From: Phlegmacium glaucopus | Taxonomy: Eukaryota; Basidiomycota; Agaricomycetes; Agaricales; Cortinariaceae | Direction: 5' to 3' | NCBI GenBank assembly: GCA_015039465.1 | Contig: MU130262.1 | Coordinates: forward strand, 43,219 to 107,218 | DNA length: 64,000 nucleotides | In this document: piece by piece, positions 20,150 through 33,174 of the stretch | Position numbering within the stretch: position 1 is the first letter of the stretch | How the letters are laid out: each line of letters begins with the position of its first letter | Notes under the pieces: generated by a model | The model's database searches: none | What the model was told of the DNA's origin: nothing | Seen by the model: only the letters and a program-made list of their open reading frames with translations | Position numbers and translations under genes: made by a program

Positions 20150-22043
20150 GATTCTACTTTTCAAAAGCTATTATGTATTTAATTTCTCGTTAACTTACCT
20201 CAATGCCTACCATGGCCCACCCCATCAGCAAACCCAAATCGCCGTCAAAAATATTTGTAGCTCATACATGATACATCCTTGAGTAGTCTATCACCGTAAC
20301 GGAAAGTTCAAGACACAAAAATACAGCTGTAGACCTATGGCCAACTACGGTTACGGTATGTGGGATTACTCACTGTAAATATGCCACTAGAGTTGAAATG
20401 AACCAGTTGAGTAACCAGACCCTAAGTCTGAACGTTGAACCCCTAACTGACTCTAAGAAACTGGGTTTCTTAGAGTTATTTGAGTCAACAGAAGTTATTT
20501 GACTAAATAATTAAATCTTACTAAAATATTTGAAAGTAAGCAAAGCCTAAGCCCGAATGTGAGATGGTATGGGTAAGTAAATGATTGTAAGTAAATCACG
20601 ATTCACAAGTAAATTTTTTTTTTTTTGGAATGTGGACATAAAACTTCCTTATATTTTGTCTTTAAACCTTTCTAGTATCATCCAAGTTGCATTTACCTTG
20701 AGCAGGTGCCCAATAGGTGGTTCTGCGATGCTTGTTCAACTTGTAGAGCGACATCATATTACATCATCATTAGTATTTCCTCATATGCCTGATCGGTTCA
20801 ACTACCAAGGTCCATTTTTCGATCCCGACACCGCTTTCTCTGTAATGTCGTGCTGACTACTACAGTGACTAGGCTGCGGAGACATCACTCCGGTGGGAAA
20901 TTCATACCATCTGTAGAATTGCCTACTGTATTCAAGTTGCCCACATCAAACTTGAATGCACGAATCCATTACTCGAAAAATAATTACCCATCAACTTGCT
21001 TACTATGACTGTACATTTACAGTTGAATCATTCGAGGTTGTCACATTGGATTTGAAATCGTATAGATATGGAGCCCTAGTCGCCCAATTACCAAGATTTC
21101 TAATTCGTCCATTTTATCCCACCAGAATCTCCGCGGCACCCTCCTCTCCAACGATTATCCCAGGAAATAGCAGCAAAAGCGCTATCCAGCAATTGGTACT
21201 TCTGCTAGGTAGTAGGCACCCATTTTTGTCCGAATTTCAGTTCGCAGAAAGTTTCGAAATTTGTCTGGACTTTGTTTTTGCGGCCAAATTTTGTGTGGAT
21301 TGGTGGATACGGCCTCCCAGGGCGAAAAAATGGCCTCTGTGCGCCAGGAGACTCCCCAAAATTTACTAGCACCCGAAACATGGGAATCCATTCAGACTTG
21401 ATTCAGACGGAAATAAAAAATTTCAACTTTATTAGTCACTCAAACATATCCATGATCGAAACCCACGGTCAATTTCTTTTTTCACTTTTGCCGCTCACGC
21501 CATTTATGTCCGTAAATCGGAGATGGCTGTCCCTTACAGTCCCTAATTACTGACCCCAAATTTGTCCAGGAGACTTGGGCCATACCTAAATTTTGGGCTA
21601 TTTCTGTCGGATTGGACATTGCCGAAACATCAAAATTCCAAAATTACGGATTGCCTTTTCTGCTATCTCCCGGGTCCTTTATCGTGGTGTTGAATTCGAC
21701 ATATAAGTAATTTACGGTTGCCGACGGTGTCCGTGAGGGCGAATTTAAACTCCGCAACCATCAGCCGGTCTCCATTAACGAACGGCATGCAAATGTTCAT
21801 ATCCGCAGACTCTGATTAAATAAAATGGGTTACTAATTCTCAGCTTAAATTCCTCATCAAGGAACATATTTCTTATCTGAAAAATGCAAAAGAATCATTT
21901 CAGGGACAAAACGGAACGGCAACCTCTGTTTAAAAGGGAAAACTACAAAAAGGGAACCTTCTAGGTCCATATCTGCTTCAACACTCCCTACTATCCAATA
22001 CGCTCCAACGCTATTTCCTGTAACTACCCAGACACACCCAGAT

Positions 22044-22877
22044 ATGTCTGCCCCAAGAGTCGCAATTATCATTTACTCGATGTTTGGTCACATCACACAG
22101 CGTTCGTTTCTCATATATCTCCGCATACTCATTCCATTTACTGATATCCTTATAGTTGCACAGGCAGAGAAAGCCGGTATTGAAAGTGCAGGCGGAACCG
22201 CTGACATATACCAGTACGAGGCCATTCCTTTGATTAGACATTCGTCTTATTCTGTCTCCCCGCGACTAGAATTGCCGAAACCCTTTCTCAAGAGACCCTC
22301 ACCGCGTTCGGCGCTCCACAAAAACCCGAGTATCCCATCATTACCCTTGATATCTTACTCAACTATGATGCTTATCTCTTTGGCATCCCTACCCGTTACG
22401 GAAACATGCCTGCTCAATGGAAGGTACAGTTGATAATATTCATAAAACTAATTGACCGGACTCACCTTCTACTCAGACTTTCTGGGATTCGACTGTCCAG
22501 CTTTGGGCTGGAGGAAAGCTCGCAGGAAAATATGCGGCATTCTTTGTTTCGACGAGTGTGCTAGGTGGAGGTCAAGAGTCCACCGCTTTGAGCAGCCTCT
22601 CGACTCTCGTACATCATGGAATCATCTATGTCCCTTTCGGTTATAGTTCCGCTTTCGGCCAACTTACCAACATCGACGAAGCTCATGGTGGTAAGTATTT
22701 TATTTTCAAGTTAATTGATGCACATCGCTTAATATGGACTTCCTTTCAGGATCTCCCTGGTGTGCCGGAACACTCGCTGGCGCAAAGGGAGACCGTACAC
22801 CCAGCGCGCTAGAGCTTGAGATTGCTCAGATTCAAGGGGAAAGCTTCTGGAAAACTGTTTCCAAGGTCAAATTTTAG
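22044..22877 (+). CDS. WrbA-type NAD(P)H:quinone oxidoreductase (flavodoxin-like)
   Basis: Five exons: 22044-22101, 22156-22213, 22270-22423, 22477-22690 and 22750-22877. They total 612 nt (203 residues), the normal family length, with all phases closed. The flavodoxin-like fold binds FMN and reduces quinones by two electrons; in wood and litter fungi such enzymes act on benzoquinones made during lignin breakdown and on oxidative stress products. Visible motifs: [15 protein letters not shown] (phosphate-binding loop), [38 protein letters not shown] and [20 protein letters not shown]. No signal peptide, so cytosolic. Bases 22880-23700 hold no gene I can support. Confidence 0.93.
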
Positions 22878-23705
22878 GGTAAAAAAAATTGACCTGTAAA
22901 ATTCTTCTACCTCTTCAAATACCTGATGTACCTAGCAAAATCCCGTTGTAAAACCCATCACTTGGATAAGAAGTTTTGAAGTATACTTCTATGGCGAGGC
23001 TTGAGGTAAATAAGGTTGATATTGTGGGTGTTCATACTACACCAGACTGGTTTACAGTTCTCTTACCGGCTTGGGAAAGGCCCGGGGAAAGCCAAATTTA
23101 GAAAAGCGGGCGCTTATAGGATGCAGATTCTCAGCTCTGGGATTGAAAGATTGTTTCCCTGAACGAAATGGGAAATTTATATATTAATTTGCTAGAATTT
23201 TTCCACCGCCGGGCGTTAATAAAACCATGGCATATCTAGGCGACCAGTTCCAGTGTTGTTGCACATCTTCATAACGCCGGCCGTGTCACAAACGTCACAA
23301 CAAATGGAGTTGATACAACACAACTGATCAAGCTTTTAAGCTCTTGACCGTTTTCTCGTAGAGTAGTCATATGGTAGGGTTTATATTATATGAATTTTAT
23401 ATTTAAATAATAAAAGAATGATTCAGAATGATGCAAGTTCAATATAACTGCATCCTACCCTGCTTCAAGGCTGCTTGTTATTTCATACCCAGAGATGAAA
23501 ACGTTAACAAACTGTCTACTTTTCAACCAAAGCTTACGATGAATGTAGCACGTTTAAACCCGCATATCCCATATTCCACACATTTAAACTCCTATTTTCA
23601 TTGTCAAAAGCCTAAGTACACTTCACAATCATGTATCGTCAATTAGGATCCCAAGCCCCAAAGGATATACTTCCTCAAGAAAGAGGTACACCTTCAAGGC
23701 TTTCC

Positions 23706-24745
23706 CTATTTATTTAAATTGCTCACGGCCACAGATAGATGGTTATACATGGCCTCTGACACTGCACCAGTATCTGTGGTGGCATTAATCTGGCATTAAT
23801 CGCACTGATTAGCCGTCCGTCAGCATCATCAATGAGAACAGATACAGACCATGTCAAATCCTTCCTGCGCGCGTTTAGCTGCCTGTGCTCCCGTGGAGCA
23901 AAATATGGCGCTAATGAATAGATATTTGATCCCGTGCTCGAGTTCAAGGTGTAGCAATCGCACTTACCACTTCTTTTGTGAATCATGAGCGGCTTTCAGA
24001 ATTTTTTGTATCACCTTCTCTACTTCAGGGTGCGGATCAGGGGATGGGGTTGGATAGCCAAGTGATATCGATAGATCGTAAGGTCCAATGAACAAAACAT
24101 CTTATAGTAGTGTAAGTCAATTAGTGTCTCAGAGAGGTCTGAGTACAGGAAATACTAACCAATTCCCTCCACTTCGGCGATTGCATGAACATTCTCCACC
24201 GCTTCCTTATTTTCTATCTGTACCATCACTAAGATGCCTCGATTCGCAGATTCCAGATATTCCGATGCGGTTACTCCCCATATTCCATGCGTGAATGGAC
24301 TCCCGAAACCACGTCTTCCGATTGGGGGAAATCGGCTATCCGCAACGACCTCCCTAGCTTTCTCAGCAGTGGACACCTAAATGGGTTAGCCGAGAAATAT
24401 GAGGTTATATGGCAGGTTTCATACCAGAGGCACCAAGACTCCGCGTGCACCACCGTCGAGAGCATGTTTGATCTGCCAACTAGAGCTTGCAGTGACACCC
24501 GTTGCTGGGATCCTGACGATCGCACTTGGACCTCCATTTGGTACCGCTCCTTGGATAGCTAAAACAGATTCAGTGGCTCCTGGGACCAGAGGTATTAATC
24601 CATGTTCGCAATCTATCATCACCCACGAGATATGGGGGCTGGCTTGCGCTACAGTACGTGCAAGAAAATTATTCGGGATCGTGAGCCAGGCCCCAAATGC
24701 TGGTTTATTGGCTTGGAAAGCCCTGAGGAGTGCGTTAGATGCCAT
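23706..24745 (-). CDS. HpcH/HpaI family aldolase
   Basis: Five exons: 24745-24425, 24376-24160, 24100-23968, 23910-23850 and 23789-23706. They total 816 nt (271 residues) and phases close throughout. Members are metal-dependent class II aldolases that split 2-oxo acids such as 4-hydroxy-2-oxoheptanedioate into pyruvate or a related acid and an aldehyde. Landmarks: FGAWLTIPN, the catalytic-site VMIDCEHGLIP, SAIVRIPA (substrate-binding Arg), KHALDGGARGVLVPLV, ILVMVQIENKEAVEN (metal-binding Glu), DVLFIGPYDLSISLGYP and GFDMINATTDTGAVSEAM. The last intron has donor GTCTGT, weaker than the others, but the joined protein matches the family. The exact substrate cannot be told. Bases 24790-25550 hold no gene I can support. 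Confidence 0.92.
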
Positions 24746-25499
24746 GGTAGATGAAGCTTTGAAGCCCGGGGGTTCACGACGATAGACGAAGCAATCCGTC
24801 GTTATCTGATTTGGTATGAAGAGATGATCTAATAATAAACTCGGCCCCTGGCAAGCGTTGTCGGACCGCTAGATTCATAAGTCACATAATCTTCCTCGTA
24901 TTCCCCCGTTGGACGCGTTAAATGGCTTTTGAAAGGTACAGATGCGGTGTCGAGAGTGACACCACTTAGATCTACATTTATTTAGAAGTACTGTAATACC
25001 GCACAAACAAGACTGCGTGGGGTGAGAAACTCATGCCTCACTCGGACTATGTCCTAGAACAGGGATGGAGCTTACCTAGCTTTCGAATCACGATTCCACA
25101 GGCAGGCGAAGGACGGGTCATTTGATGTATTATTTCTGTACTGTTTCCCAATTTTCCGATATTGCTGTATTTCACCCTTATAAACTGCGCCAAGTGTCAC
25201 TTCCTGCAAACATGTCAGACATGAGTTTAGAAATGGGATGGTTGAGATCATACCTTTCACATGATGCGAGGCTGTGAGGTCGTTGTATCGTATTAGAACA
25301 ACTTGGTGACAGAGACCAAGTAATGAATGGGAAAATGAAGACACGAGGAGATCGTCAGTATCCCGTGATCCCATACCTGGGAACCCTGGGTATTGAAATT
25401 AAAGCAGCTGACTTGATCCTTGTGAACACGTTCTTGAAACAAGTTACATTTGCGCGGGGATGGGTAAAAACCGGTAATTGAGGTTTGTGTTGCCGCTTG

Positions 25500-28075
25500 T
25501 TTATGAGATATCTACTACACGGCAGGAATCTATATCATCTTCCATTTATATCACTTTCTATTCGCAAGGGCTTTTTCCTTAATGAATAGAGAGGATATGA
25601 GACTAAATAGCGCCATCGTTGCGGAGAACCAGAATGTAGCATGGATAGCTTCTCGGTAAGAGCCCCGTACAGCAGCTTGAGTAGGTGGGTCGAGCTTTTC
25701 GATATAAGTCAAGGACTCTCGAACCTTTCGGATTATCTAATAATCATATGTTATCATATATCATGGACCGAGATCTTCACACGCACCTCTTCAACATTAG
25801 CACCAGAGAGCTTTCTGTGAAGCGCAGACCGCAGGGTACCTTGGACGAGTGTGCTTCCCACCGATAATCCAATGACAGAACCGAGAGAGCGGAAAAGGTA
25901 TGACACTGCGTGATTTCAATCAGATCGGACATCGGGATGACATGAGAGGAAAAAGAGACTACCAGCGGTTGCAATGGCTTGATCCTCTTGGCCTGCGTTT
26001 GCGATAAGAGATATAAGACTACTTGTGACCCCACTCGCTAAAATGCAGTGAGGAACCCATTAAGAAGCGAAAGTACATGGTGTGCTCACAATTGCCTAAG
26101 CTAGATAACACAATGCCTATGGGAAGAACAAATTGTTATGCTATCAAGTTTAAGAGAGTAAATACTTGCCTGTTACCATACCAATGGTCGACGAGATGAT
26201 GATACCTGTAGACAGGTTCACAATGACGGTACCCAGAAGTAGCGACATATAGGAGATGACAGTCAACTGGTAATATTTTCCAGTCGCTTGCATGATCAAA
26301 CCACTACCAAGAGAACCGAATAAACCAGTGAAAACGCCAATCAATAGCCATAGGCCAGCCTGAGAAGCGGTTTGTCCTAGTACCGCTTGTAGATAGAGGG
26401 GAAGATAGAAGAGTAAGGTGAAACCTGAGGCTATCCCGAAGAAATTGACCAAATAGCTGGCGATCAAGGTTCTATTTACGATAATCCGTTTGGGTGCGAA
26501 AGGTTCGCTGGCGAATTTCATCTCAATAGAGGCGAAAGCTATGAAACAGATTGGTAAAGCAGTAAGCGAATAAATGGTGAGACGATCGTTCCATGAAACG
26601 TTTCCACCTCTGTCCAAAGCGAACAAGAGGAAGAACACAGTTAAAATGAGAGATACGGCTCCAGCCCAATCCACACGCTTGAGCTTGGCCTTAAGATCTG
26701 AGGCTTCAACTTTTGGAAGATGTAATGCTAGAGTAACCGAAACTATCGCAGCGACCGTAACGGGTACCTGCAAGAGAAAGGCCCTAGGAAAGTGTAAGGA
26801 CAGTGCGATATGTAGGCTGTTCAATGACGAACCAGCGCCAACCAATAGTATCAGCAAGGAAGCCACCTAAAGAAGCTCCAACCGTACTCCCGGTGGCGAA
26901 GACGATGTTGAGGACACCTATTTATCCATTGTCAATCTGCGTGTTTATAATTCTAGAGGAAGTTTCGAACCTTGCCATGTGCCCCTGCTTCGCAGTGGGA
27001 CAACATCTGACACGATGATACTGACAATCCTGTGAAATAGAGGCATGATATAAGTTCAGAAGTAAGATGGCATGAAGTGAAGTTCACGTTTGCATGCCGC
27101 CGCCTCCAATACCAGATAAGGCCCTACTAGCGACTAGTTCCGCCATGTTTCGAGAAAGACCGCAGAGCAGGCAGCCCACGGCAAATACCGTATATGCAAA
27201 AAGCAAACAGGTTTTGCGACCAAAGATATCACTTAGTTTTCCGTAGAGCGGTCTGCGTGAATGCCTTGAGCTTTCCTGATTAATTAGAGGATTGTAAAAG
27301 ACTTACTGAATACTGGTAGTTGTTAATAAGTACGAGGTTGCAATCCAACTGGTATTTTGGAGTTCATTTAACTCGCTTCCAATAGCAGCATATGCTGTCA
27401 GGAAACAGTTTTGGTTTTAACTTCAACATCGCCTTTTGAAGAGCAGATTACACACAAGCCACGATAATCGTTTGGTCCATTGCACATAAGAATATCCCGA
27501 TCGCCATTGGTATCACCTTTTCCAGAGCAATAATGTGAGAAGTAGTACATATCCACAAAAATTGCCCAATCTCACCAGAGCCAAAAGTGAATTCTGGGGA
27601 GCCACGACAGTCTGCTGCTCAGCGTCCGTGACTCCATTAACTGCAACTTGCTCAGCCTCATTTGCGGTTGCCAAGTAATCTGTTTGACCGCCATGCTCTT
27701 CTCCGTTCTGAAGAAGAGGGGAACGCTCGGCTGCCATCTAGCAACGAGACCTTGCTGTAGAATGTGGAAAATTGAGGTTATTGGTGGGAATTTCAAAAAA
27801 AATTCCAAAGTTCGTCCCTGACTGCGACATCACAAAAAATATTATGTAATGAAAGTAAGCTTACTGAAACGCAGGCTGTCATTTTCGCCGAGGGCCGTTC
27901 CAAATCGCAATGTCTTGCTGCTGCTGTGGGACGTTTTAGAGCGAATTTTTGCGCCTTTAAATCATCCCGGTGGATTAAAAAAACAACATTCGATAGATAT
28001 TTGATTTTTTTGAAGACTAAGAAGAGTAAAAGAAGAGTCAACCTCAAGTGGTAGTCATGTTAACGAAAGTAACAC
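25500..28075. repeat. Inverted duplication containing the MFS transporter, copy 1
   Basis: This block is repeated in the opposite orientation at about 40185-42660. Similarity includes the complete MFS gene, its 5' flank (the CGTTTTAGAGCG...AATTTTTGCGCC region) and part of the 3' flank. The two copies lie about 12 kb apart. Confidence 0.85.
25551..27737 (-). CDS. MFS transporter, DHA2/Vba-like, intact copy
   Basis: Eleven exons: 27737-27576, 27516-27456, 27394-27307, 27252-27088, 27029-26971, 26917-26833, 26783-26170, 26116-26090, 26037-25963, 25905-25787 and 25736-25551. They total 1641 nt (546 residues) with every phase closed. Landmarks of 14-helix drug/H+ antiporters and vacuolar basic amino acid transporters: LCAMDQTIIVA in helix 1, SWIATSYLLT, PLYGKLSDIFGRK (motif A), ASRALSGIGGGG (motif B), VSDVVPLRSRGTWQG and LGGFLADTIGWRW. 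The long exon 7 carries the central helices. The donor after exon 7 is GC (ACAG|GCAAGT), matching the consensus for GC-AG introns. The N-terminus (MAAERSPLLQNGEEHG) has a dileucine-like sorting motif seen in vacuolar members. Substrate not inferable. Confidence 0.92.
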
Positions 28076-28410
28076 TGGTGACGAGAAGTGACAGGTGTGA
28101 TGAGGAGCCTTCTAACCATCCTAACTACGACGAGTCTTCTTTTAAGCACCGAGTAACACAGGGGCCACATCAGTAACTTTGCATCTGAGTTTCCAGAGGT
28201 TGCACAACATAGAAAACATGAGAAAACACACAGAAACTATGGAAACTCAGACATCAGGAAACTTATGTCCCTTTTCCAGGAAACACACCTGTTGGGTGGG
28301 GTGTGGGAACCTAGGAAACTTGTAGAAACTCGAATTTAACAATTTACATACATAATTACTCTAGTAAGACTACATATGATGAGCAGATGCTCATGGGAAT
28401 TGGGCGAAAA

Positions 28411-28560
28411 GTGGTGGCCTTTATATAAGTAAATGGGCTCAGGGTTAGTTCGCTAGAATATTCCATCAATTGCTTGACATTGACAACTGGAATTGATGGA
28501 ATATTCTGGTGATTTCTAGCGAGCTAACCCTGAGGCCAGTTACTTATATAAAGCCACCAC
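28411..28560. repeat. Imperfect foldback (hairpin) element
   Basis: Arms 28411-28481 and 28489-28560 are inverted repeats (GTGGTGGC.TTTATATAAGTAA..., then CTCAGGGTTAG.TCGCTAGAA). The right arm has an extra 11 bases. Weaker inverted similarity continues outwards, from about 28355 (TAGTAAGACTACA) to 28600 and possibly to CATCAGTAA motifs near 28167 and 28800. No ORF. It is probably a MITE-like element whose outer borders I could not fix. Confidence 0.6.
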
Positions 28561-28869
28561 TGCACAGTTAATTCCCCACTAGCATCAGCTAGTTGTAGTC
28601 TTACTAGTTACTAGTAACTAGTAGTATTACTTTGGTAGACTAAATTTCGTAGTGACTGAATACTTAGCATTTTTGTTGTCATACAATGTAAGAACTGCAG
28701 AGTTTCTGTGTTTCTGTGTTTCCAGGCTTCCGAAAACCCAGAATCATGTAGAAACAAATGAAAACTCTTGAAAACACGGAATCTGAAATGCTATTTTACT
28801 GATGCAGGTGCAAGTTGGGTGCAAGTTTGGTACAAGTCAAGTGTTAAGAAAAGGTTAATTGTAAGGGAA

Positions 28870-31270
28870 TTGGACTAGCTATCCAAGAATGATCCCAAGT
28901 ATGACTGTATAAGATAACTAGCGACAGATAATAGGTGGAAATTTGAAATAGACAGAGAATATTTGAGTACTGTAATGTATGTAGTCAAATATTTGCTGAC
29001 GAGAAATTCGGGTAAGAATTCCGTGTTTGTGCCTAGTAAGGGCCCTCGATTTGGATCCTTTTGGATCTCGAAGGCGAGCGTGATTGGCCAGATCTTGGGC
29101 CAGGCCCCAAACTGCCAATCGCACCTATTAGCTCCTATTAGCTAATCGCACTGATAGATTTGGCCAGACTTCTACTAGGTCCAATCATGCGATCCATTGA
29201 AAGGCACAATCTGAAGTTGGTAGCCAGGCAAAACCTGAGCGTCTGGAGAGCCCGATTATGGCAAAACATTGCTGAAAGCCAAGCTGCTGTACCAGGTGCT
29301 GAAGAGGATGGTGGGTCCGTGAGAGCCAAGAAACCTCTTTTGCCATGTCAGAATCAGATTCTGAGGATGAAGGCTTCATTATGTAAAATAATTTATTAAT
29401 CGTGTTTGTCTCTTGACATTATCTTATCCGATAATGAACATATACTGCCGTCTGATGGCCAGGAGGATATCAAAAGATAAAAGATATCATGGGACGACAT
29501 GGTCTGCCGCAGTGTGATTCACTTGTGTGAACGTCAGTGGGTCATTCCACAGGTTTACAAAAGCATTCCGAGGTTACGCCCAAGTTACGCCATTACAGTA
29601 CCAATAACAACCTAACGGTAGTATAATTTATACGATATCGATGTTATCATTATGACTTCTTACAATCTTGGAAATGGCCATTGATAAATCTTTACGGTCC
29701 CAATCCCCATTGACGAGACTTGAAATCAGACCGTCGAGGTGACGGTTCGAAATTTTGGCTAAGAAAAACAGAACTACAGGAATACCTAGCTGAGCCGAAG
29801 CACTTGAACAATACGTTCGAGTAGTTAAAAGTTGCCCATAACCGCAGTCTGCGCATTCCAGGCTAATCGCGGCTGCTCCCAGGATGAAATATTGCATGCC
29901 ATAATTTACGTATCTCGTATGTATGACCTGCGTGGTGGATGAGACCGGAGTTGAAGAAGTATGGGAACAGTTTGGAGCATGCGGTGGTATATAGGCTTAT
30001 GAAATAGTTGTTATCTCAACGAAATAGGCTAAAGGTAACTCACATCACGCATGATTTAAACGAAGATTTAGACCAAAGACCCATATGATTGATCGAGGGA
30101 ATGATACTTACTACTGCCCCCTTTACAGAAAAAACCATTGCAGATCGAGCGCATGATCGGCTACTCAGGGGAGAATCGCCAAGATGGCTCTCTGAAACCA
30201 CTAAGAAAAGGCACATAAAATCATCCAATTGTTGCATTGATAGACTTACAATGGTTACAAAGCACTTTAATTGCAGTCACAAAGAATTTTGATAGTGTAG
30301 TGTCGAATTTGACTTCCAACAAATAAGCATTGAAAGAATCATTTACCTTCATTAATTGCATCATGCCAAACAACTTTTGGTTATTGATAGGGCAATCACT
30401 TGACTAGCTTGTTGGGGAACCAACGTCATATCATCAGGAAAGTAGTCGAACAAAGAGAACGGCCACAGGATGGACATCAATGAATGGGCTGAAGGTGAAG
30501 TTCGCACGTTCCCAAACCTGGTTGTTTGCTTGTGTTGCAGTTTATTCCAAGTACATTCAGAGGTTCATCAAAACTCCCACCCTGTGAGGGTTCTTCCTCG
30601 AAACTGGGTACTGACCAGCCCTCTTAATAGATTACTTAAAGTTTATTCAAGGTATTGGGTATGGTGGACGCTAAAATTTTATCACTTTCGGAGCTTGACA
30701 TCCCTGCTTTGCACTCATCATACCTCCTTCGGTTCAAAATGATGCCAATTCACCACATGGGTGTGTACTATTTTAATCAGACATACCTCGGCTAATGACT
30801 GTGTCTCTAAGGTTCCCCAAAGGCAGACGCCGATAGTGCGCACAGGGCTGGGGTCATGCATTCGAAGTCCTTGTGATGATGATTTCAAACTCTCGCGGTG
30901 ACTCGGATTCATTTTGAGGATGGGAGGGACTAACCTGGTAGTAACCAAAAGCACACAAGATAAACCGCCCACTTGTTCATCAACACCGACCACAGATCTA
31001 TTAACCGGCGGCATGTATACTTCCGTCCGACGACCGGAGGTACATATGCCATTCTGATTCTATATTCCTTGACTTGATATAACGTACTCGGAAGTAGTAC
31101 CATATAATCTCGGTGTGTGTGGGCAAGAACGGAACATTTTTATAGGAATGCCCTGCATGTTCCTGTCTCCTCACCTATTCCCTCCTTTCTCTATACTAGC
31201 ACCTATTTCTTCTTGTTGGCTGGAAAGATCCATCCTTGGATTACTATCGACCCAGCCGGGTTTTCATTGG
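28870..31270. other. Poorly resolved region with scattered exon-like pieces
   Basis: I could not assemble a gene here. On the minus strand, MAYVPPVVGRKYTCRRLIDL starts at about 31050 and is followed by a donor-like GTTAGT. Another open piece (LRMHDPSPVRTIGVCLWGTL) lies near 30880-30790, and an open stretch ends at 29628 (HLDGLISSLVNGDWDRKDLS). They may be parts of one multi-exon gene, but the frames are not joined convincingly. The plus-strand piece 29160-29399 (RHNLKLVARQNLSVWRARLW) resembles a repeat remnant. Functions unknown. Confidence 0.25.
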
Positions 31271-31277
31271 GTTTTCA

Positions 31278-33174
31278 ATGGATATTGCGTCGCTCCGCAA
31301 GGCTATAATAACTGGAATTCAAGATATTGAATCTACTCGCTATGGTCAGCGTAAGTAAACGATTTTTCCAACAACCCTCACCCTATCTCAGCTTAATTTA
31401 ATCAAACAGTCAGCTCTAGTTCTATCGTCCTCTTCGACCACCGTGAGCTTCACTACATGTGCATAAGTGGGACTAGTTTCTAATGCATGTGTTACCCAGT
31501 TATGACATTCGACGACGAGGTATGTTGTCCTAATGTTAAATTAACAACGGTTGATGACGCCCAGAGAATTAGGTGTCACTAATATGGGTATTACAAAAAT
31601 TTATCTATTTTTTAAAACTTGGAGTTGAGAGATGATCCAAAGAATAGCTCTTGGTCCTTGGGAAAAATTCTTTTTCTCGTCGTGAGTCCATGATCAACCT
31701 CCTAACTATCTGCCCTAACCAGAGTAATTGGCGCAAGAATCGTTATTATACGTTGGCTTCCGCGATGTGAGCCCCAACCCCATCAGGTTTATATGTGTCA
31801 ACTTGCTCACAATTTTTTTGGTTTCAGATTCAATGGTTACGGTACCTGTTTGTTTTCCGCAGCTTTTGAGCGGACTTTCTAACCCCGGAAACATAGCGCT
31901 TTTCTCATCCACGCTGACGGATCAGGTGCGTCACGGTCTAACCTCAGGAAAATAGGTCATATTGGCATTGATGATGCCTCCTTTATTTTTGGCAGTTGTA
32001 AGTGTAATCACATAAACTCTTGGGAAACCCTGTTCTGATTGGTCTCCTTATTGAATGATAGCTGTATGTAACCGCCCTTTGTGTGTATATTAGTCGCGCT
32101 GAGTTGATGATGATAAGGCCATCGCATGTTTCAATGGGAAGGATGGACTGGGTTGGTTGCGTGTATGATAGGAGAAGGTCTGTAGATTCTTCTTCTTCCT
32201 CTCAAGAAACTTCGTTTCTCAACGGGTATCTATCTATAGCCATCCTACAGATTCGAATCTACGCACTTTATTCGTTGAACAAGAAAGTGCTTGCATTAAT
32301 GTTGATCTCCTTTATCCTTTGCTCTGCCGCTTCAGGATGGATACTAGGTACTCAGTTAGCCTCGATTTCAGGTATGACTTCCCATCTTGCCGGTTTACTC
32401 TCATCATCGAGAACCTTTCAGTTCTAATTATTTTTTCTTTTCCCCTAAAAGTAACTGCCTTAGCCACACCCAGAGGCAGATTCTGCGTACCCATCGACAT
32501 TCCTCATCGATTTTTCACATTTTGGATTCCTACACTTGCGTGTGAATCCTTCCTCTGCTCTTTGGCACTTTTCCAAGGACTTCGAACGTTTAGATTGGAT
32601 GGCTCAATGTTTAGTAGTGGCAGGAAACTTATGAGAATTCTCATTAGAGACTCTATCCTCTATTTCCTTGTGTACGTACCATCATTCCATCATTCATCTA
32701 CCCTGATGGGTTTCCCCTTGTCTATCCTTGCACTCACGTTCTCCCCCTTCCCCGGACATCGTGTAGCATTTGCGCCACTTACCTGACATGTTTACTCGTC
32801 TGGGCCCTCGCACGCGTAAGTCCAAAAAAATTCCCTCCATATCCCCAATCCCCCCACCTCCCATCATTCGTTTCTTTTTTTTGCGTTGCCTTGACGAAAT
32901 CATTTCAATTGACATTTCATGGGAAAAAATAAATTAGAACACTCTCCGTGGGGTCCCCGTCGGGTTTTCGGTCGCAATGTCGTGTGTATTAGCTAATCGG
33001 GCCGTGTTGAATGCCCGCAAGATGGGTAAAAGCATTTCAAGATCTAGGATTATCGAGGACTCTGCTGAGCGATACGATACCATCAAGAGCTTTGGTGTAT
33101 CTGGGACTTTGAATGTACTCGAGCTGGATCAGTTACGCACGATGCGGTCGGAAAAACATTTTGATGAGGCGTAG
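31278..33174 (+). CDS. DUF6533-type seven-helix membrane protein
   Basis: The start ATG at 31278 gives MDIASLRKAIITGIQDIEST. The first exons are 31278-31350, 31410-31442 and 31500-31519, and they join in phase to SSSSIVLFDHLMTFDDE, the hallmark start of DUF6533. Further on, SSWSLGKILFLVSNWRKNRY matches the next family motif. The exons between about 31560 and 32200 are not resolved and may contain a lesion. The C-terminal part is clear: LQIRIYALYSLNKKVLALML, RILIRDSILYFLV, TCLLVWALAR, then VGFSVAMSCVLANRAVLNAR and a hydrophilic tail ending HFDEA. This family, common in agaricomycetes, has receptor-like topology but no proven role. Confidence 0.75.

Noticed and set aside
25072..25374. Minus-strand ORF of 100 codons
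   Set aside because: No recognisable motif and no splice partners; treated as chance.
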